NCBI RefSeq assembly: GCF_000732605.1
Contig: NZ_JPME01000010.1
Location: 36 to 64,035, forward strand
DNA: 64,000 nt
From: Lacrimispora celerecrescens
Lineage (GTDB): Bacteria; Bacillota; Clostridia; Lachnospirales; Lachnospiraceae
Reading direction: 5' to 3'
Shown: positions 46,594-54,962 of the stretch, one piece after another
Numbering within the stretch: the first letter of the stretch is position 1
Layout of the letters: every line of letters begins with the position of its first letter
The notes under the pieces: generated by a model
Seen by the model: only the letters and a program-made list of their open reading frames with translations
The model's database searches: none
What the model was told of the DNA's origin: nothing
Program-made: the position numbers and the translations under genes

Positions 46594-48501
46594 TTACGCC
46601 ATTCCTCCTATCATCATGATAACTCCGGAAACTAAAATTGCGGCAGCGATGACATCACTCCACAGAGTTAATCGCTTAGGCCCAAAATAATCTTCCATAT
46701 ACCAGTTACTCAGTTCCATCTTTCGTTTTTCATTCATGGCACCGTAGAATGTTTCGTTATCTCCGGTGTTTTCTCCTGCCATATAAACCGGAACTTTTCT
46801 TCTTTTATCATTTTTATAAATCGGAATAAAACTGATAGGCAGAAGGATGAGCATACTCAACATGCACAGCATCAGCTTAATGTCATTCGTTCCGATTGGG
46901 ATCAATGCCGTCCTTCCAAACACCTCTGTCAGATAAGGAATCAGAGCGTATTTTGATACAAGTGGAAAGGTAAAGCAGGATACCACTACCATTCCCGCAA
47001 GGATTGTAATGGGAATCTCCTCATCAAGATGGAATTTGCTCTCACTCTGTTGGTTCATATTGGCCCTTGAAACCAGTTTCCCCATCCATTTTGTCCAGTA
47101 AAACAATGTTGCGGCGCTTCCATAGGCCAGAATAATAACAATAATAACGTTATTAGAATCTATAAACGCCTTCATGGCAACCCATTTTGAAATCAACATT
47201 CCAAACGGGGCCAGAAACATTCCTGCGATTCCGATCATCATATAGAGCGCAAGCTTTTTTGAAATCTCAAGGAGTACATCCATATTTTCCACATCCCGGT
47301 TTCCAATCTGATGCTCGATGGAACCAACGGAAATAAAAAGCAGTGATTTGGATACTGCATGGAATATAATCAAAAGGATGGCAGCCCATAAAGATTCCTG
47401 GGTTCCGATGCTGGCACATATTACGATGAGCCCTAAGTTAGCCAAAGTGGAATAAGCTAAAATCTTCTTGGCGTCACTTTGGGAAATCGCCATCAGGGAA
47501 CAGGCAAGGAACGTAATTCCTCCCACAAAGGTTACGGTTTTTCCAACAGGAGTCGCTCCTAAGAGTGGCGCAAGACGGATAATTAAATATACACCTGCTT
47601 TTACCATGGTAGCAGAATGCAACAATGCAGAAGAAGGAGTTGGTGCCACCATCGCTCCAAGAAGCCAGGAGGAAAACGGAAGCTGGGCTGATTTGGTCAG
47701 TGCAGCCAGGGACAGGAAAAATACGGGTATCATCATTGCCGCTTCCGGCTTCATGGAAGTAACCACTGACAATTCTAAGGTTTTATAATAAATACCGATG
47801 AAAATGATACCAGCTGCAAAAGCAACTCCGCCGCCCAGATTAATCAACAAGGCACGGAAGGAATTGTTTCTGGCTTCTTTTGTCCTGGTATAACCGATCA
47901 ACAGGAATGAGCAAAGTGTGGTCAGCTCCCAGCAAAAATACATCCAGGTAAGATCATTGCTCAATACGATTCCAAACATGGCGGAAAGGAATAAAAATAG
48001 AACTGCGAAAAAGAAGTTTTTCCTTTCTTTATATTCTTTGTGGTGGATATGATAAGTCTTCATATATCCCACCGCATAAATACAAATCAGGCTTCCTACC
48101 AGTCCAATAACCAGTACCATAATTGCCGTCAGTTTATCGAAAATCATGGCATGTTTCACTTCAATATTATGTTTTACCGTAAATTCAAAGCAAAGCATTG
48201 CTGCCGCCTGAACAAACGATAAAACCGAAATAACATACTTTTTGTACTTGATGCCGATGGAAATCACATACACAGCGATAGCCGTCTCTGCAATTGCCAT
48301 AACAGCCTCAATTGCTTTTTCCAAACGGAAGGACAAAGCAATTCCGCTCTTAAAATATAACCCTACAACTACCAGAGTCAAAACAGCCGTACCTGCGGCT
48401 CCTACCCTGACAATCATATTTCTTACCTCATCATTTTTGACCAGTAAGATTCCTAATGCTGCAGCCAATGGAAATAAAATTAAACCTGTAATCGCACCCA
48501 T
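46594..48501 (-). CDS. echA: Ech hydrogenase membrane subunit EchA
   Basis: A 635-residue antiporter-like subunit (NuoL/MrpA family) with some 14-16 helices, including the key-lysine/glutamate regions (LTWMYFCWELTTLCSFLLIGYT, ALTKSAQLPFSSWLLGAMVAPTPSSALLHS). It is the presumed ion-translocating subunit. I choose the ATG at 48501, preceded by AAGGTGATG; a GTG at 48540 has no site. First gene of a 12-gene operon. Confidence 0.95.
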   Translation of the reverse strand: MGAITGLILFPLAAALGILLVKNDEVRNMIVRVGAAGTAVLTLVVVGLYFKSGIALSFRLEKAIEAVMAIAETAIAVYVISIGIKYKKYVISVLSFVQAAAMLCFEFTVKHNIEVKHAMIFDKLTAIMVLVIGLVGSLICIYAVGYMKTYHIHHKEYKERKNFFFAVLFLFLSAMFGIVLSNDLTWMYFCWELTTLCSFLLIGYTRTKEARNNSFRALLINLGGGVAFAAGIIFIGIYYKTLELSVVTSMKPEAAMMIPVFFLSLAALTKSAQLPFSSWLLGAMVAPTPSSALLHSATMVKAGVYLIIRLAPLLGATPVGKTVTFVGGITFLACSLMAISQSDAKKILAYSTLANLGLIVICASIGTQESLWAAILLIIFHAVSKSLLFISVGSIEHQIGNRDVENMDVLLEISKKLALYMMIGIAGMFLAPFGMLISKWVAMKAFIDSNNVIIVIILAYGSAATLFYWTKWMGKLVSRANMNQQSESKFHLDEEIPITILAGMVVVSCFTFPLVSKYALIPYLTEVFGRTALIPIGTNDIKLMLCMLSMLILLPISFIPIYKNDKRRKVPVYMAGENTGDNETFYGAMNEKRKMELSNWYMEDYFGPKRLTLWSDVIAAAILVSGVIMMIGGMA

Positions 48502-48550
48502 ACACTCATCACCTTGTTTTTGTTTTATTATATCTGTCACAATTGAGAAT

Positions 48551-48610
48551 AAAAAAAATCAACGATACCGTCAAAATTCTCCAGCTGTATGCTCTCTACC
48601 GCATCATCGA
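48551..48610 (-). promoter_or_regulatory. Attenuator-like hairpin in the ech leader
   Basis: On the minus strand UCGAUGAUGC (48610-48601) can pair with GUAUCGUUGA (48568-48559) over 10 bp with three G-U pairs; eight U follow (48558-48551). The 5' arm begins about eight bases after the predicted transcription start, so the first thing transcribed is a terminator-like structure, 50 bases before the echA start. Confidence 0.5.
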
Positions 48611-48623
48611 TTAATTCGTGCTC

Positions 48624-48651
48624 ATTATAACACACTAAAAATGGTTGTCAA
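48624..48651 (-). promoter_or_regulatory. ech-hyp operon promoter
   Basis: Minus strand TTGACA (48651-48646) and TATAAT (48629-48624), both perfect consensus, spacer 16; predicted start near 48617. Confidence 0.75.
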
Positions 48652-48894
48652 TGTTTTGTTTTATGTACAATTTACACAGTTTTTACACTCAAAAGCACAG
48701 TTTAAAAAACCATTTCAAAAGAAAGAGAGAGCTTTCCACAAATCAGGATAAAACGGGAAAATACAAGAATAAACCATATATTTGTCAAAAATATATACAA
48801 CTTCTTAACAGACTTCAAAAAATAATGCATCAATTTTTAACGAAATTTTAACTTCAATACAGAAAATCGCGGTGTAAAGAAACCGTTAAATAAT
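48652..48894. other. AT-rich intergenic region, no gene recognised
   Basis: About 240 bases between the ech promoter and the terminator of the UlaG-like gene. It is A-rich with no good frame. I see no repeat or RNA structure I can support; upstream activator sites for ech could lie here. Confidence 0.5.
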
Positions 48895-48935
48895 AAAAAA
48901 AAGGCATCCGTATGGCCATTCGGATGCCTTTTTTT
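48895..48935 (-). terminator. Terminator of the UlaG-like gene
   Basis: GGCATCCG (48903-48910) and CGGATGCC (48921-48928) form a perfect stem flanked by A8 and T7, so it can work in both directions. Confidence 0.9.
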
Positions 48936-48940
48936 ACTCC

Positions 48941-49807
48941 TCAGTGCTTAATCAGAAACTTCTCTCCATGTCTGCCGATCCAGTGGTTTATGCCAGGGTA
49001 TTTGGCCGCAAGATAATCCGCAAACAGCAATGGGTCTTCCCTGTTTTTAGCAAACATCTCATAATGCGCCGGAACTACCAGGCCGGGTCGAAAAGTCCCT
49101 GCCATATCCGCCGCCTCCTGAAACGTCATGTTACCGATGATGTTTTCCCTGTATCTCCTTCCGTCACGCCCATTAATAGGAAGGAACATCACATCAAGTT
49201 TTCCGAATTTCCTAAGCTTTCCGTACATTCCTTCATAAACACAGGTGTCGCCGGAATGATACAGGGAGCATCCGCCCCCCTCCAAAACACAGCCCATATA
49301 GGGGTAGGAACCTGTCTCTGGGTCCTGGTCAAGGAATTCATGGGCAGAAGCGATTCCTGTTATGCGGATATTATCCAAAAGCTCCAGGGTGATCCCATCG
49401 TCAAGGCCAATGAACCGGTCCAAGTTTATATGTAAATCATTGGAAAGGGAAGGAATAAGCAGCTTTGGCACTATGAACTTGGCATTTGGAGAGCTGACCG
49501 ACAGCTGATGCCAGACCTTCCTGTCAATGTGGTCCGTATGATCATGGCTGCCAAAGAAGTAATCCGCATTGGTCACTTCCTCAGGCTTTAACAGGGACGG
49601 TATCCTCCTGTTCGGATGCTGGGATAAGAACGCATCCAGATAAAAAGTCCTGCCGGCAAGCTTTACGGCAAAGCCCATCTGTCCAAGCCACCAAATTGCT
49701 GCTTCTCCAAAAGCCGGTGCACTCTCATTTATCTCATGTATTAATTCCTTACCTTCTTTCATAATCCCGGTACCATCGTTTTGAATATTGCTTTCCGAAA
49801 TGCCCAT
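48941..49807 (-). CDS. UlaG-like MBL-fold metallohydrolase
   Basis: A 288-residue metallo-beta-lactamase-fold hydrolase resembling UlaG (L-ascorbate-6-phosphate lactonase). GSHDHTDHID supplies metal ligands, with further sites in SAHEF, YHSGDT and PAHYEM. Without neighbouring ula transport or catabolic genes the lactonase assignment is only by family. AAAGGTGG precedes the ATG. Confidence 0.8.
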   Translation of the reverse strand: MGISESNIQNDGTGIMKEGKELIHEINESAPAFGEAAIWWLGQMGFAVKLAGRTFYLDAFLSQHPNRRIPSLLKPEEVTNADYFFGSHDHTDHIDRKVWHQLSVSSPNAKFIVPKLLIPSLSNDLHINLDRFIGLDDGITLELLDNIRITGIASAHEFLDQDPETGSYPYMGCVLEGGGCSLYHSGDTCVYEGMYGKLRKFGKLDVMFLPINGRDGRRYRENIIGNMTFQEAADMAGTFRPGLVVPAHYEMFAKNREDPLLFADYLAAKYPGINHWIGRHGEKFLIKH

Positions 49808-49905
49808 ATATGATCCACCTTTCGTTTTTCTGCTTTCTATCGTATATATATCATATCACGATTTCCTTTGCGAAGGTACATATCTTACAAAAATGAACGA
49901 GAAAT

Positions 49906-49937
49906 AAGCAGCCGGATTTCATAAGATCCGGCTGCTT
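49906..49937 (-). terminator. Terminator of the ferritin-like gene
   Basis: AAGCAGCCGGAT (49906-49917) pairs perfectly with ATCCGGCTGCTT (49926-49937). The downstream minus-strand sequence is only moderately U-rich. Confidence 0.7.
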
Positions 49938-49950
49938 TATATATATTTTT

Positions 49951-50523
49951 TTAGGCATTATTGGTCTGATTCTGGTTCTGGCTTCCACAGCCATTTTTAG
50001 AATAAAGATAACTATAAAGAATTCCGTGCCTGATTTCGTCTGTAATAATTTCAACCATCATATTTATATGAATACGTGACTGCATGGCATATAAGATCTT
50101 ACGGTATTTTTGTACTGCATTCTGCTCGCCTAACAAGGCTCTTGACAAACCAGCGCAATAGCTTTCAGGTTCTACAAAAGATTCCCCTTCTGTAGATGGG
50201 GGCATCTCGCCGGTCAAATCCTGGTAAATTTGCCGGAATAAAGCATAATGTCCTATTTCATTGTCACGGATGCCGGATATAATCTGTTTATCCGCTTCTG
50301 AGGAAGCCTGGTTTATGAGCCACATATAAAATACCCGGTCCTCCGTTTCACCCGAAAGTGCTTCCAGAATCAATTCAAGGGCGCCATCCAGATTCTGGGG
50401 ATATGTGAAAATGTCAGGGTTCATCACCTGCTGAAAGTTCAGAGGAGATGCCACCGTATTCCAGTATTGAGGAATGTAGTCATAAGAATAAGGCTGGTAA
50501 CCTTCGTAGTCGTAATAACCCAT
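49951..50523 (-). CDS. Ferritin-like domain protein
   Basis: A 190-residue protein with a Tyr-rich N-terminal tail (YYDYEGYQPYSYDY) and a ferritin-like four-helix bundle (about 45-175). Candidate di-iron ligands are in LILEALSGETEDRV, IRDNEIGHYALF, LLGEQNAVQKYRKIL and IITDEIRHGILYSYL (E..H pairs). Related to rubrerythrin-like or spore-coat-associated catalase-like proteins; the exact role is unknown. GGAGA precedes the ATG at 50523; an in-frame ATG at 50553 lacks a site. Confidence 0.75.
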   Translation of the reverse strand: MGYYDYEGYQPYSYDYIPQYWNTVASPLNFQQVMNPDIFTYPQNLDGALELILEALSGETEDRVFYMWLINQASSEADKQIISGIRDNEIGHYALFRQIYQDLTGEMPPSTEGESFVEPESYCAGLSRALLGEQNAVQKYRKILYAMQSRIHINMMVEIITDEIRHGILYSYLYSKNGCGSQNQNQTNNA

Positions 50524-50649
50524 TTTATAATCTCCAAATAAGAGTCTTTCCATATTTTATGATATTTCCGTATAACCAGTGCTGGTTTCAGGTAAAAATA
50601 TTAGAAATGTGATATGATATAACAAAGATGCAGAAAGAGGAGGTATGAT

Positions 50650-51288
50650 ATGGAACAGAAGCTCCCAAATACCATTGGAGAATACATTGCAGGCCAAAGC
50701 CTGGATATACAGCCCGTCCTGGAAACGCTGTACCAGACCATAAAAAAGGCCGCACCGGAAGCAACGGAAAAAATCAGCTGGGGAATGGCCACATTTGTCT
50801 ATCACGGTAATCTGGTACATTTCTCAGCGGGGAAAAGGCATGTCGGATTTCATCCGGCCCCATCCGCAATCATTGCCTTTCAGGAAGAACTGAAGGAATA
50901 CCATTACTCAAAGGGCACGGTTCAGTTTCCATATGACAAGCCCCTCCCCCTTGAACTCATTGAACGAATGGTCCGCTTTCGGACAGCCGAACAGGCCGTA
51001 CTTTTAGAGGAGAAAAAAGCGGGAATAACAAAGGAAAAAATATTGCGTCCCCGCTATCCCATGCCTGAGGATGTAATGGCGGAGCTTCAGAGAGAGGATT
51101 TAACAGGGGCTTACGATACCCGTCCACCTTATCAGAAAAATGACTATATCGGCTGGATCACAAGGGCCAGGCGTCCGGAAACCCGCAGAAAGCGGATCGA
51201 TCAGATGCTTGAAGAGCTGCGATCCGGTGATACCTACATGGGCATGGCATATTCCCCTAAAAAGAACACAAAGACCGGTCTTTCCTGA
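50650..51288 (+). CDS. DUF1801/YdeI-like protein
   Basis: A 212-residue protein with an N-terminal DUF1801 (YdhG/frataxin-like) domain (about 15-115, EKISWGMATFVYHGNLVHFSAGKRHVGFHP) and a C-terminal YdeI/OmpD-associated segment (about 150-205, RPPYQKNDYIGWITRARRPETRRKRI). Proposed roles for relatives include iron handling and peptide-antibiotic resistance; neither is shown here. GAGGAGG precedes the ATG. The terminator overlaps its last codons. Confidence 0.75.
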   Translation: MEQKLPNTIGEYIAGQSLDIQPVLETLYQTIKKAAPEATEKISWGMATFVYHGNLVHFSAGKRHVGFHPAPSAIIAFQEELKEYHYSKGTVQFPYDKPLPLELIERMVRFRTAEQAVLLEEKKAGITKEKILRPRYPMPEDVMAELQREDLTGAYDTRPPYQKNDYIGWITRARRPETRRKRIDQMLEELRSGDTYMGMAYSPKKNTKTGLS

Positions 51289-51301
51289 CCGGTCTTTTTT
51301 A
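51271..51301 (+). terminator. Terminator after the DUF1801 gene
   Basis: AAGACCGGTC (51271-51280) pairs perfectly with GACCGGTCTT (51287-51296), followed by Ts. It isolates the following operon from upstream transcription. Confidence 0.9.
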
Positions 51302-51315
51302 CTCACAGACCAAAT

Positions 51316-51373
51316 CTTAATAATTCTTAATTCCCTTAAATTTCATTGTTATTCTATCCATAAATGATATAAT
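51316..51373 (+). promoter_or_regulatory. Promoter of the envelope-modification operon with TTAA direct repeats
   Basis: CTTAA occurs at 51316-51320, 51326-51330 and 51335-51339 (10- and 9-base periodicity), immediately upstream of TTGTTA (51346-51351) and TATAAT (51368-51373), spacer 16. Helical-turn-spaced direct repeats are the usual target of OmpR-family regulators; the first gene of the operon encodes one, so autoregulation is likely. Confidence 0.55.
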
Positions 51374-51410
51374 TTTTCATATTAAATATAGATAAGGAGG
51401 CTGTCGATCC

Positions 51411-52124
51411 ATGAGTTCAGCGCAGCAGATATTGGTAGTGGATGACGATGCAGACATCCGGGAAGTCCTTCGCATCCAGCTGGAAAACAAAGGCTATTCC
51501 GTGTCAGAAGCAGCAAACGGAAACGATGCGGTCGCAGCCGTCACAGACAATCCTGATATTGACCTTATTATTTTAGACATCATGATGCCCGGTTTATCAG
51601 GAACCGACGCCTGTACCCTGATCCGGAGGATATCTTCTGCCCCCGTTTTGTTTTTAACAGCAAAATCAAAAGAAAGTGATAAAACAGAGGCCTATGAAAA
51701 CGGCGGCGATGATTATCTTGTAAAGCCATTTTCTCAGGCAGAGCTTCTCATGAAGGTCCGTTCTCTTTTGAGACGATATGTTGTTTATAAAGGGAAAGGG
51801 ACATCACCCTTTAATAGTTCAGAAATCCGGCTGCAGGATCTTATGATCGACACTGCAAGCCATTTTGTTTATCGGGAAAATCAAAAAATTGAGCTTACGG
51901 ACACAGAGTTCCAGGTTTTGATGTATCTGGTCAAGAACAGAGGAAAAGCCAAGGATGCACAGGCCATCTACGAGGGCGTATGGAATGACAAGTTCCTACC
52001 CTCTTCCACGAACACTGTCATGGTACATATTTTAAAGCTTCGGAAAAAACTGGAATTGGATTTTAACAATCCTACCATCATACGAACCGTTTGGGGAAAG
52101 GGCTATCAGATCGATGAAGCATAA
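51411..52124 (+). CDS. OmpR-family response regulator
   Basis: A 237-residue regulator: receiver domain (VVDDDAD, phospho-acceptor Asp in ILDIMMPG, Lys in LVKPF) and C-terminal winged helix (about 135-235) with VMVHILKLRKKL and IRTVWGKGYQI. AAGGAGG precedes the ATG. Its end overlaps the kinase gene by 11 bases. First gene of the seven-gene operon, presumably controlling it through the repeats at 51316-51339. Confidence 0.95.
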   Translation: MSSAQQILVVDDDADIREVLRIQLENKGYSVSEAANGNDAVAAVTDNPDIDLIILDIMMPGLSGTDACTLIRRISSAPVLFLTAKSKESDKTEAYENGGDDYLVKPFSQAELLMKVRSLLRRYVVYKGKGTSPFNSSEIRLQDLMIDTASHFVYRENQKIELTDTEFQVLMYLVKNRGKAKDAQAIYEGVWNDKFLPSSTNTVMVHILKLRKKLELDFNNPTIIRTVWGKGYQIDEA

Positions 52125-53442
52125 ATGGATCTCATCTTTACGATATAAACAAGTATTTGTATTGATCCTTGGAGCGGTCATCAGCTTTGGGATGTACTTT
52201 GCTTCCCAGGCTTTCGGTGATTATCTGGTATCCAGAAACCATCTGAATGAAGATGCCGCTTGGAAACGACTGACCGGTTATCAAAACTCTTTTGAAAATT
52301 ACATCAATAAATACAACATATCAGTGAAAAATGTAAGATCCATATCCAAATGGGTAAAGAACCATAAATATGTCTACGTGACCATTTTTAACGGCAACGA
52401 GATCATCTACGAATCCGGTTTCTGGAATGATGCATATGCGCCCTATGAAACTGCCAGCTCCATTGGGGAAAGCAGCAAACAGGCCATACGGGATATTTCC
52501 TTCAGCGACGGTACCTATTCCGTATCCATCATAGATTCGTCGGAAATCAAATGGTATAACCTGGTCACTTATATTTCCTGGGGAGTCTTCTTCCTGTTTC
52601 TGTTTGTGATCCTAATTTTTTATAACCACCGGATCATTGCCAGGATCATGCTTTTATCAAAAGAGGTGTCCTTAATTGAAAAAGGGGATTTGGAGCAGCC
52701 GATTTTTTATAAAGGAAACGATGAAATCGCATTACTTGCTAAAAACGCGGATAACATGAGAAATTCTATCATAACAAGATATAAGAGTGAAAAAGAAGCC
52801 TGGGAAGCAAACAGTGAGCTGATCACTTCCATGTCCCATGACATCCGGACTCCCCTCACTTCACTGATCGGCTACTTAGAAATACTGGATTCAAAAAGCT
52901 ATCAATCGGAAGAACAGTTTGACAAATACATTAAAAGCTGCAGGGAAAAGTCCATTCAGCTAAAGGATTTATCTGACCGTCTGTTCCAGTATTTTCTTGT
53001 TTTCGGCAAAGAGAAGATATTGATGCAAATGGAGACCTTCGATGCTAAGATCCTTCTCCAGCAGCTTCTTATGGAGTACGTTTTTGATCTTAGCAACTTA
53101 GGACTTGACGTAAAAACAGAATATGTAGAGGAATCCTGTAGCATAACCGCTGATATCCAATATTTAAGACGGCTATTCGATAATCTGTTTTCCAATGTGA
53201 GAAAATACGCCGGCATGGATGGACCGGTCTTGATCAAAAGTTACACGGACGGCAATGACCTGATCATCATCATTTCCAATATGATCCGCATGGACAGCAT
53301 GTTTTTAGAAAGCACGAACATAGGACTCAAAACCTGCCGGAAAATAGTAGAACAAATGAATGGCACTTTTGAGATACAAAAAAAACGGACTAATTTTAAA
53401 GTTCGAGTCACGTTTCCAATCGAACCAGTCAGAGAGGAGTAA
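52114..53442 (+). CDS. Membrane sensor histidine kinase
   Basis: A 442-residue kinase. Membrane segments at about 12-32 and 150-172 enclose an extracytoplasmic sensor domain of about 115 residues; HAMP linker; dimerisation helix with phospho-acceptor His in MSHDIRTPLTSLIGYL; ATPase domain with N-box DNLFSNVRKYA and the lid motif NIGLKTCRKIVEQM. The usual DxGxG box is not visible (ISNMIRMDSMFLE stands in its place), as in a group of clostridial HAMP kinases. Overlaps the regulator gene; six bases separate it from the adenylation gene. Confidence 0.9.
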   Translation: MKHKWISSLRYKQVFVLILGAVISFGMYFASQAFGDYLVSRNHLNEDAAWKRLTGYQNSFENYINKYNISVKNVRSISKWVKNHKYVYVTIFNGNEIIYESGFWNDAYAPYETASSIGESSKQAIRDISFSDGTYSVSIIDSSEIKWYNLVTYISWGVFFLFLFVILIFYNHRIIARIMLLSKEVSLIEKGDLEQPIFYKGNDEIALLAKNADNMRNSIITRYKSEKEAWEANSELITSMSHDIRTPLTSLIGYLEILDSKSYQSEEQFDKYIKSCREKSIQLKDLSDRLFQYFLVFGKEKILMQMETFDAKILLQQLLMEYVFDLSNLGLDVKTEYVEESCSITADIQYLRRLFDNLFSNVRKYAGMDGPVLIKSYTDGNDLIIIISNMIRMDSMFLESTNIGLKTCRKIVEQMNGTFEIQKKRTNFKVRVTFPIEPVREE

Positions 53443-53448
53443 AAACCT

Positions 53449-54960
53449 ATGAGAAACGTATTGGAATACCTTGAACACTCAGAAAGCATCTATCCGGAGA
53501 AAATTGCTGTGGAAGATCAGGATAAAAGCTGCTCTTATCAAGAACTGTTATTACATGCCAAACGAATCGGCAGCTTTCTTTCCGGTTTTGAATCACCCGG
53601 AAACCCTGTTGTGGTTTTTATGGATAAACGTGTGGAGGCACTTACAGCATTCATGGGCATTGTATATGCCGGATGCTTCTATGTCCTGATCAACCCGGCG
53701 CAGCCGGCCGTGCGGATCAATCAGATACTTAAGGTGCTGGAAGCAAACTCCATCATCACCTTAGGGGATACCGAGATCCTGCCGGAAGGCGTGGAATTTT
53801 CCGGCAATCTGTTTGATTACCATGAGATAATAAAAACCGAAATTATGGAGGAGCGCCTAAAACTTATCCGTGATCTGTCTCTGGACATCGATCCTCTGTA
53901 CTGCAACTTTACCTCAGGCTCTACCGGCGTTCCTAAGGGAGTATTGGTCAGCCACCGTTCCGTTATTGATTTTATGGAATATTTTCCTTCCATGTTCGGC
54001 ATAACCGGAGAAGACATTATCGGGAATCAGGCCCCCTTTGATTTTGATGTGTCTGTTAAGGATATTTACTCCACATTTAAAATGGGAGCCACCATGGTCA
54101 TTATCCCGAAAAAATTTTTCTTAGTTCCAACCCAGCTCCTTGACTTCTTATGCGAACGTAAGGTAACCACTCTGTTCTGGGCGGTTTCCGCCCTGTGTCT
54201 GATTACCCAGTTAAAGGGGTTCACCTATAAGGTTCCCTCCAGGGTTAATAAGGTGTTATTCAGCGGAGAGGCAATGCCTGTTAAGCATTTAACGATCTGG
54301 CAGAAATACCTTCCTGACGCGAGATACGTAAACTTATATGGACCTACAGAAATCACATGCAATTGTACCTACTACCCTGTTGAACGGAAATTTGAATCCC
54401 ATGAAACCCTTCCTATAGGAAAGGCGTTCCCCAATGAAAGGGTCTTCCTCCTGGATCAGGATGACAAACCAGTCACTGAAAAGGGACGGATTGGAGAGCT
54501 TTGTGTATCCGGAACCGCTTTGGCGCTTGGATACTATAACAATCCGGAGCAGACAAAACGGGCATTTGTCCAGAATCCCCTTAACACTCACTGCCTGGAA
54601 ACGATTTACCGGACCGGTGATCTGGCCTTCTATGGGGAGAACGGAGAGCTTTGCTTTGCAGGACGCAAGGACTTTCAGATCAAACACATGGGCCACCGCA
54701 TAGAACTGGAAGAGATCGAAGCCGTTATAAACAGCTATCCTCTTATTCAGCGGGCATGCTGCGTCTTTGATGAGGAGAAAAGCAGGATTGGGGCATTTTA
54801 TGTTGGCGAGATGGAAGGAAGGGAAATTTCGGTACGGATGAGGGAATCCCTGCCGGTTTATATGATCCCGTCTGCATTTTATCCTCTGCCAGAACTGCCG
54901 GTTACGGCAAACGGTAAAATAGACAGAAAAAAATTATTGGAAATGTGTAAAGGAAAATAA
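53449..54960 (+). CDS. DltA-like amino acid adenylation enzyme
   Basis: A 503-residue stand-alone adenylation enzyme that activates an amino acid with ATP and loads it on a carrier protein. A3 FTSGSTGVPKG (154-164), A4 PFDFDVS with Asp200 in the position that holds the substrate amino group, A5 NLYGPTE (295-301), A7 YRTGD, A8 GHRIELEEIE, and A10 lysine in TANGKIDRKKL are intact. The residue aligned with the DltA specificity cysteine (FMFCGE) is Ser272 (VLFSGE), so the substrate may not be D-alanine. Upstream of a PLP decarboxylase and a carrier gene with near-zero gaps. Confidence 0.85.
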   Translation: MRNVLEYLEHSESIYPEKIAVEDQDKSCSYQELLLHAKRIGSFLSGFESPGNPVVVFMDKRVEALTAFMGIVYAGCFYVLINPAQPAVRINQILKVLEANSIITLGDTEILPEGVEFSGNLFDYHEIIKTEIMEERLKLIRDLSLDIDPLYCNFTSGSTGVPKGVLVSHRSVIDFMEYFPSMFGITGEDIIGNQAPFDFDVSVKDIYSTFKMGATMVIIPKKFFLVPTQLLDFLCERKVTTLFWAVSALCLITQLKGFTYKVPSRVNKVLFSGEAMPVKHLTIWQKYLPDARYVNLYGPTEITCNCTYYPVERKFESHETLPIGKAFPNERVFLLDQDDKPVTEKGRIGELCVSGTALALGYYNNPEQTKRAFVQNPLNTHCLETIYRTGDLAFYGENGELCFAGRKDFQIKHMGHRIELEEIEAVINSYPLIQRACCVFDEEKSRIGAFYVGEMEGREISVRMRESLPVYMIPSAFYPLPELPVTANGKIDRKKLLEMCKGK

Positions 54961-54962
54961 CC

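Noticed and set aside
48242-48851. Plus-strand frames opposite echA and in the AT-rich gap after it
   Set aside because: Antisense to EchA membrane helices or in A-rich DNA; no start signals.
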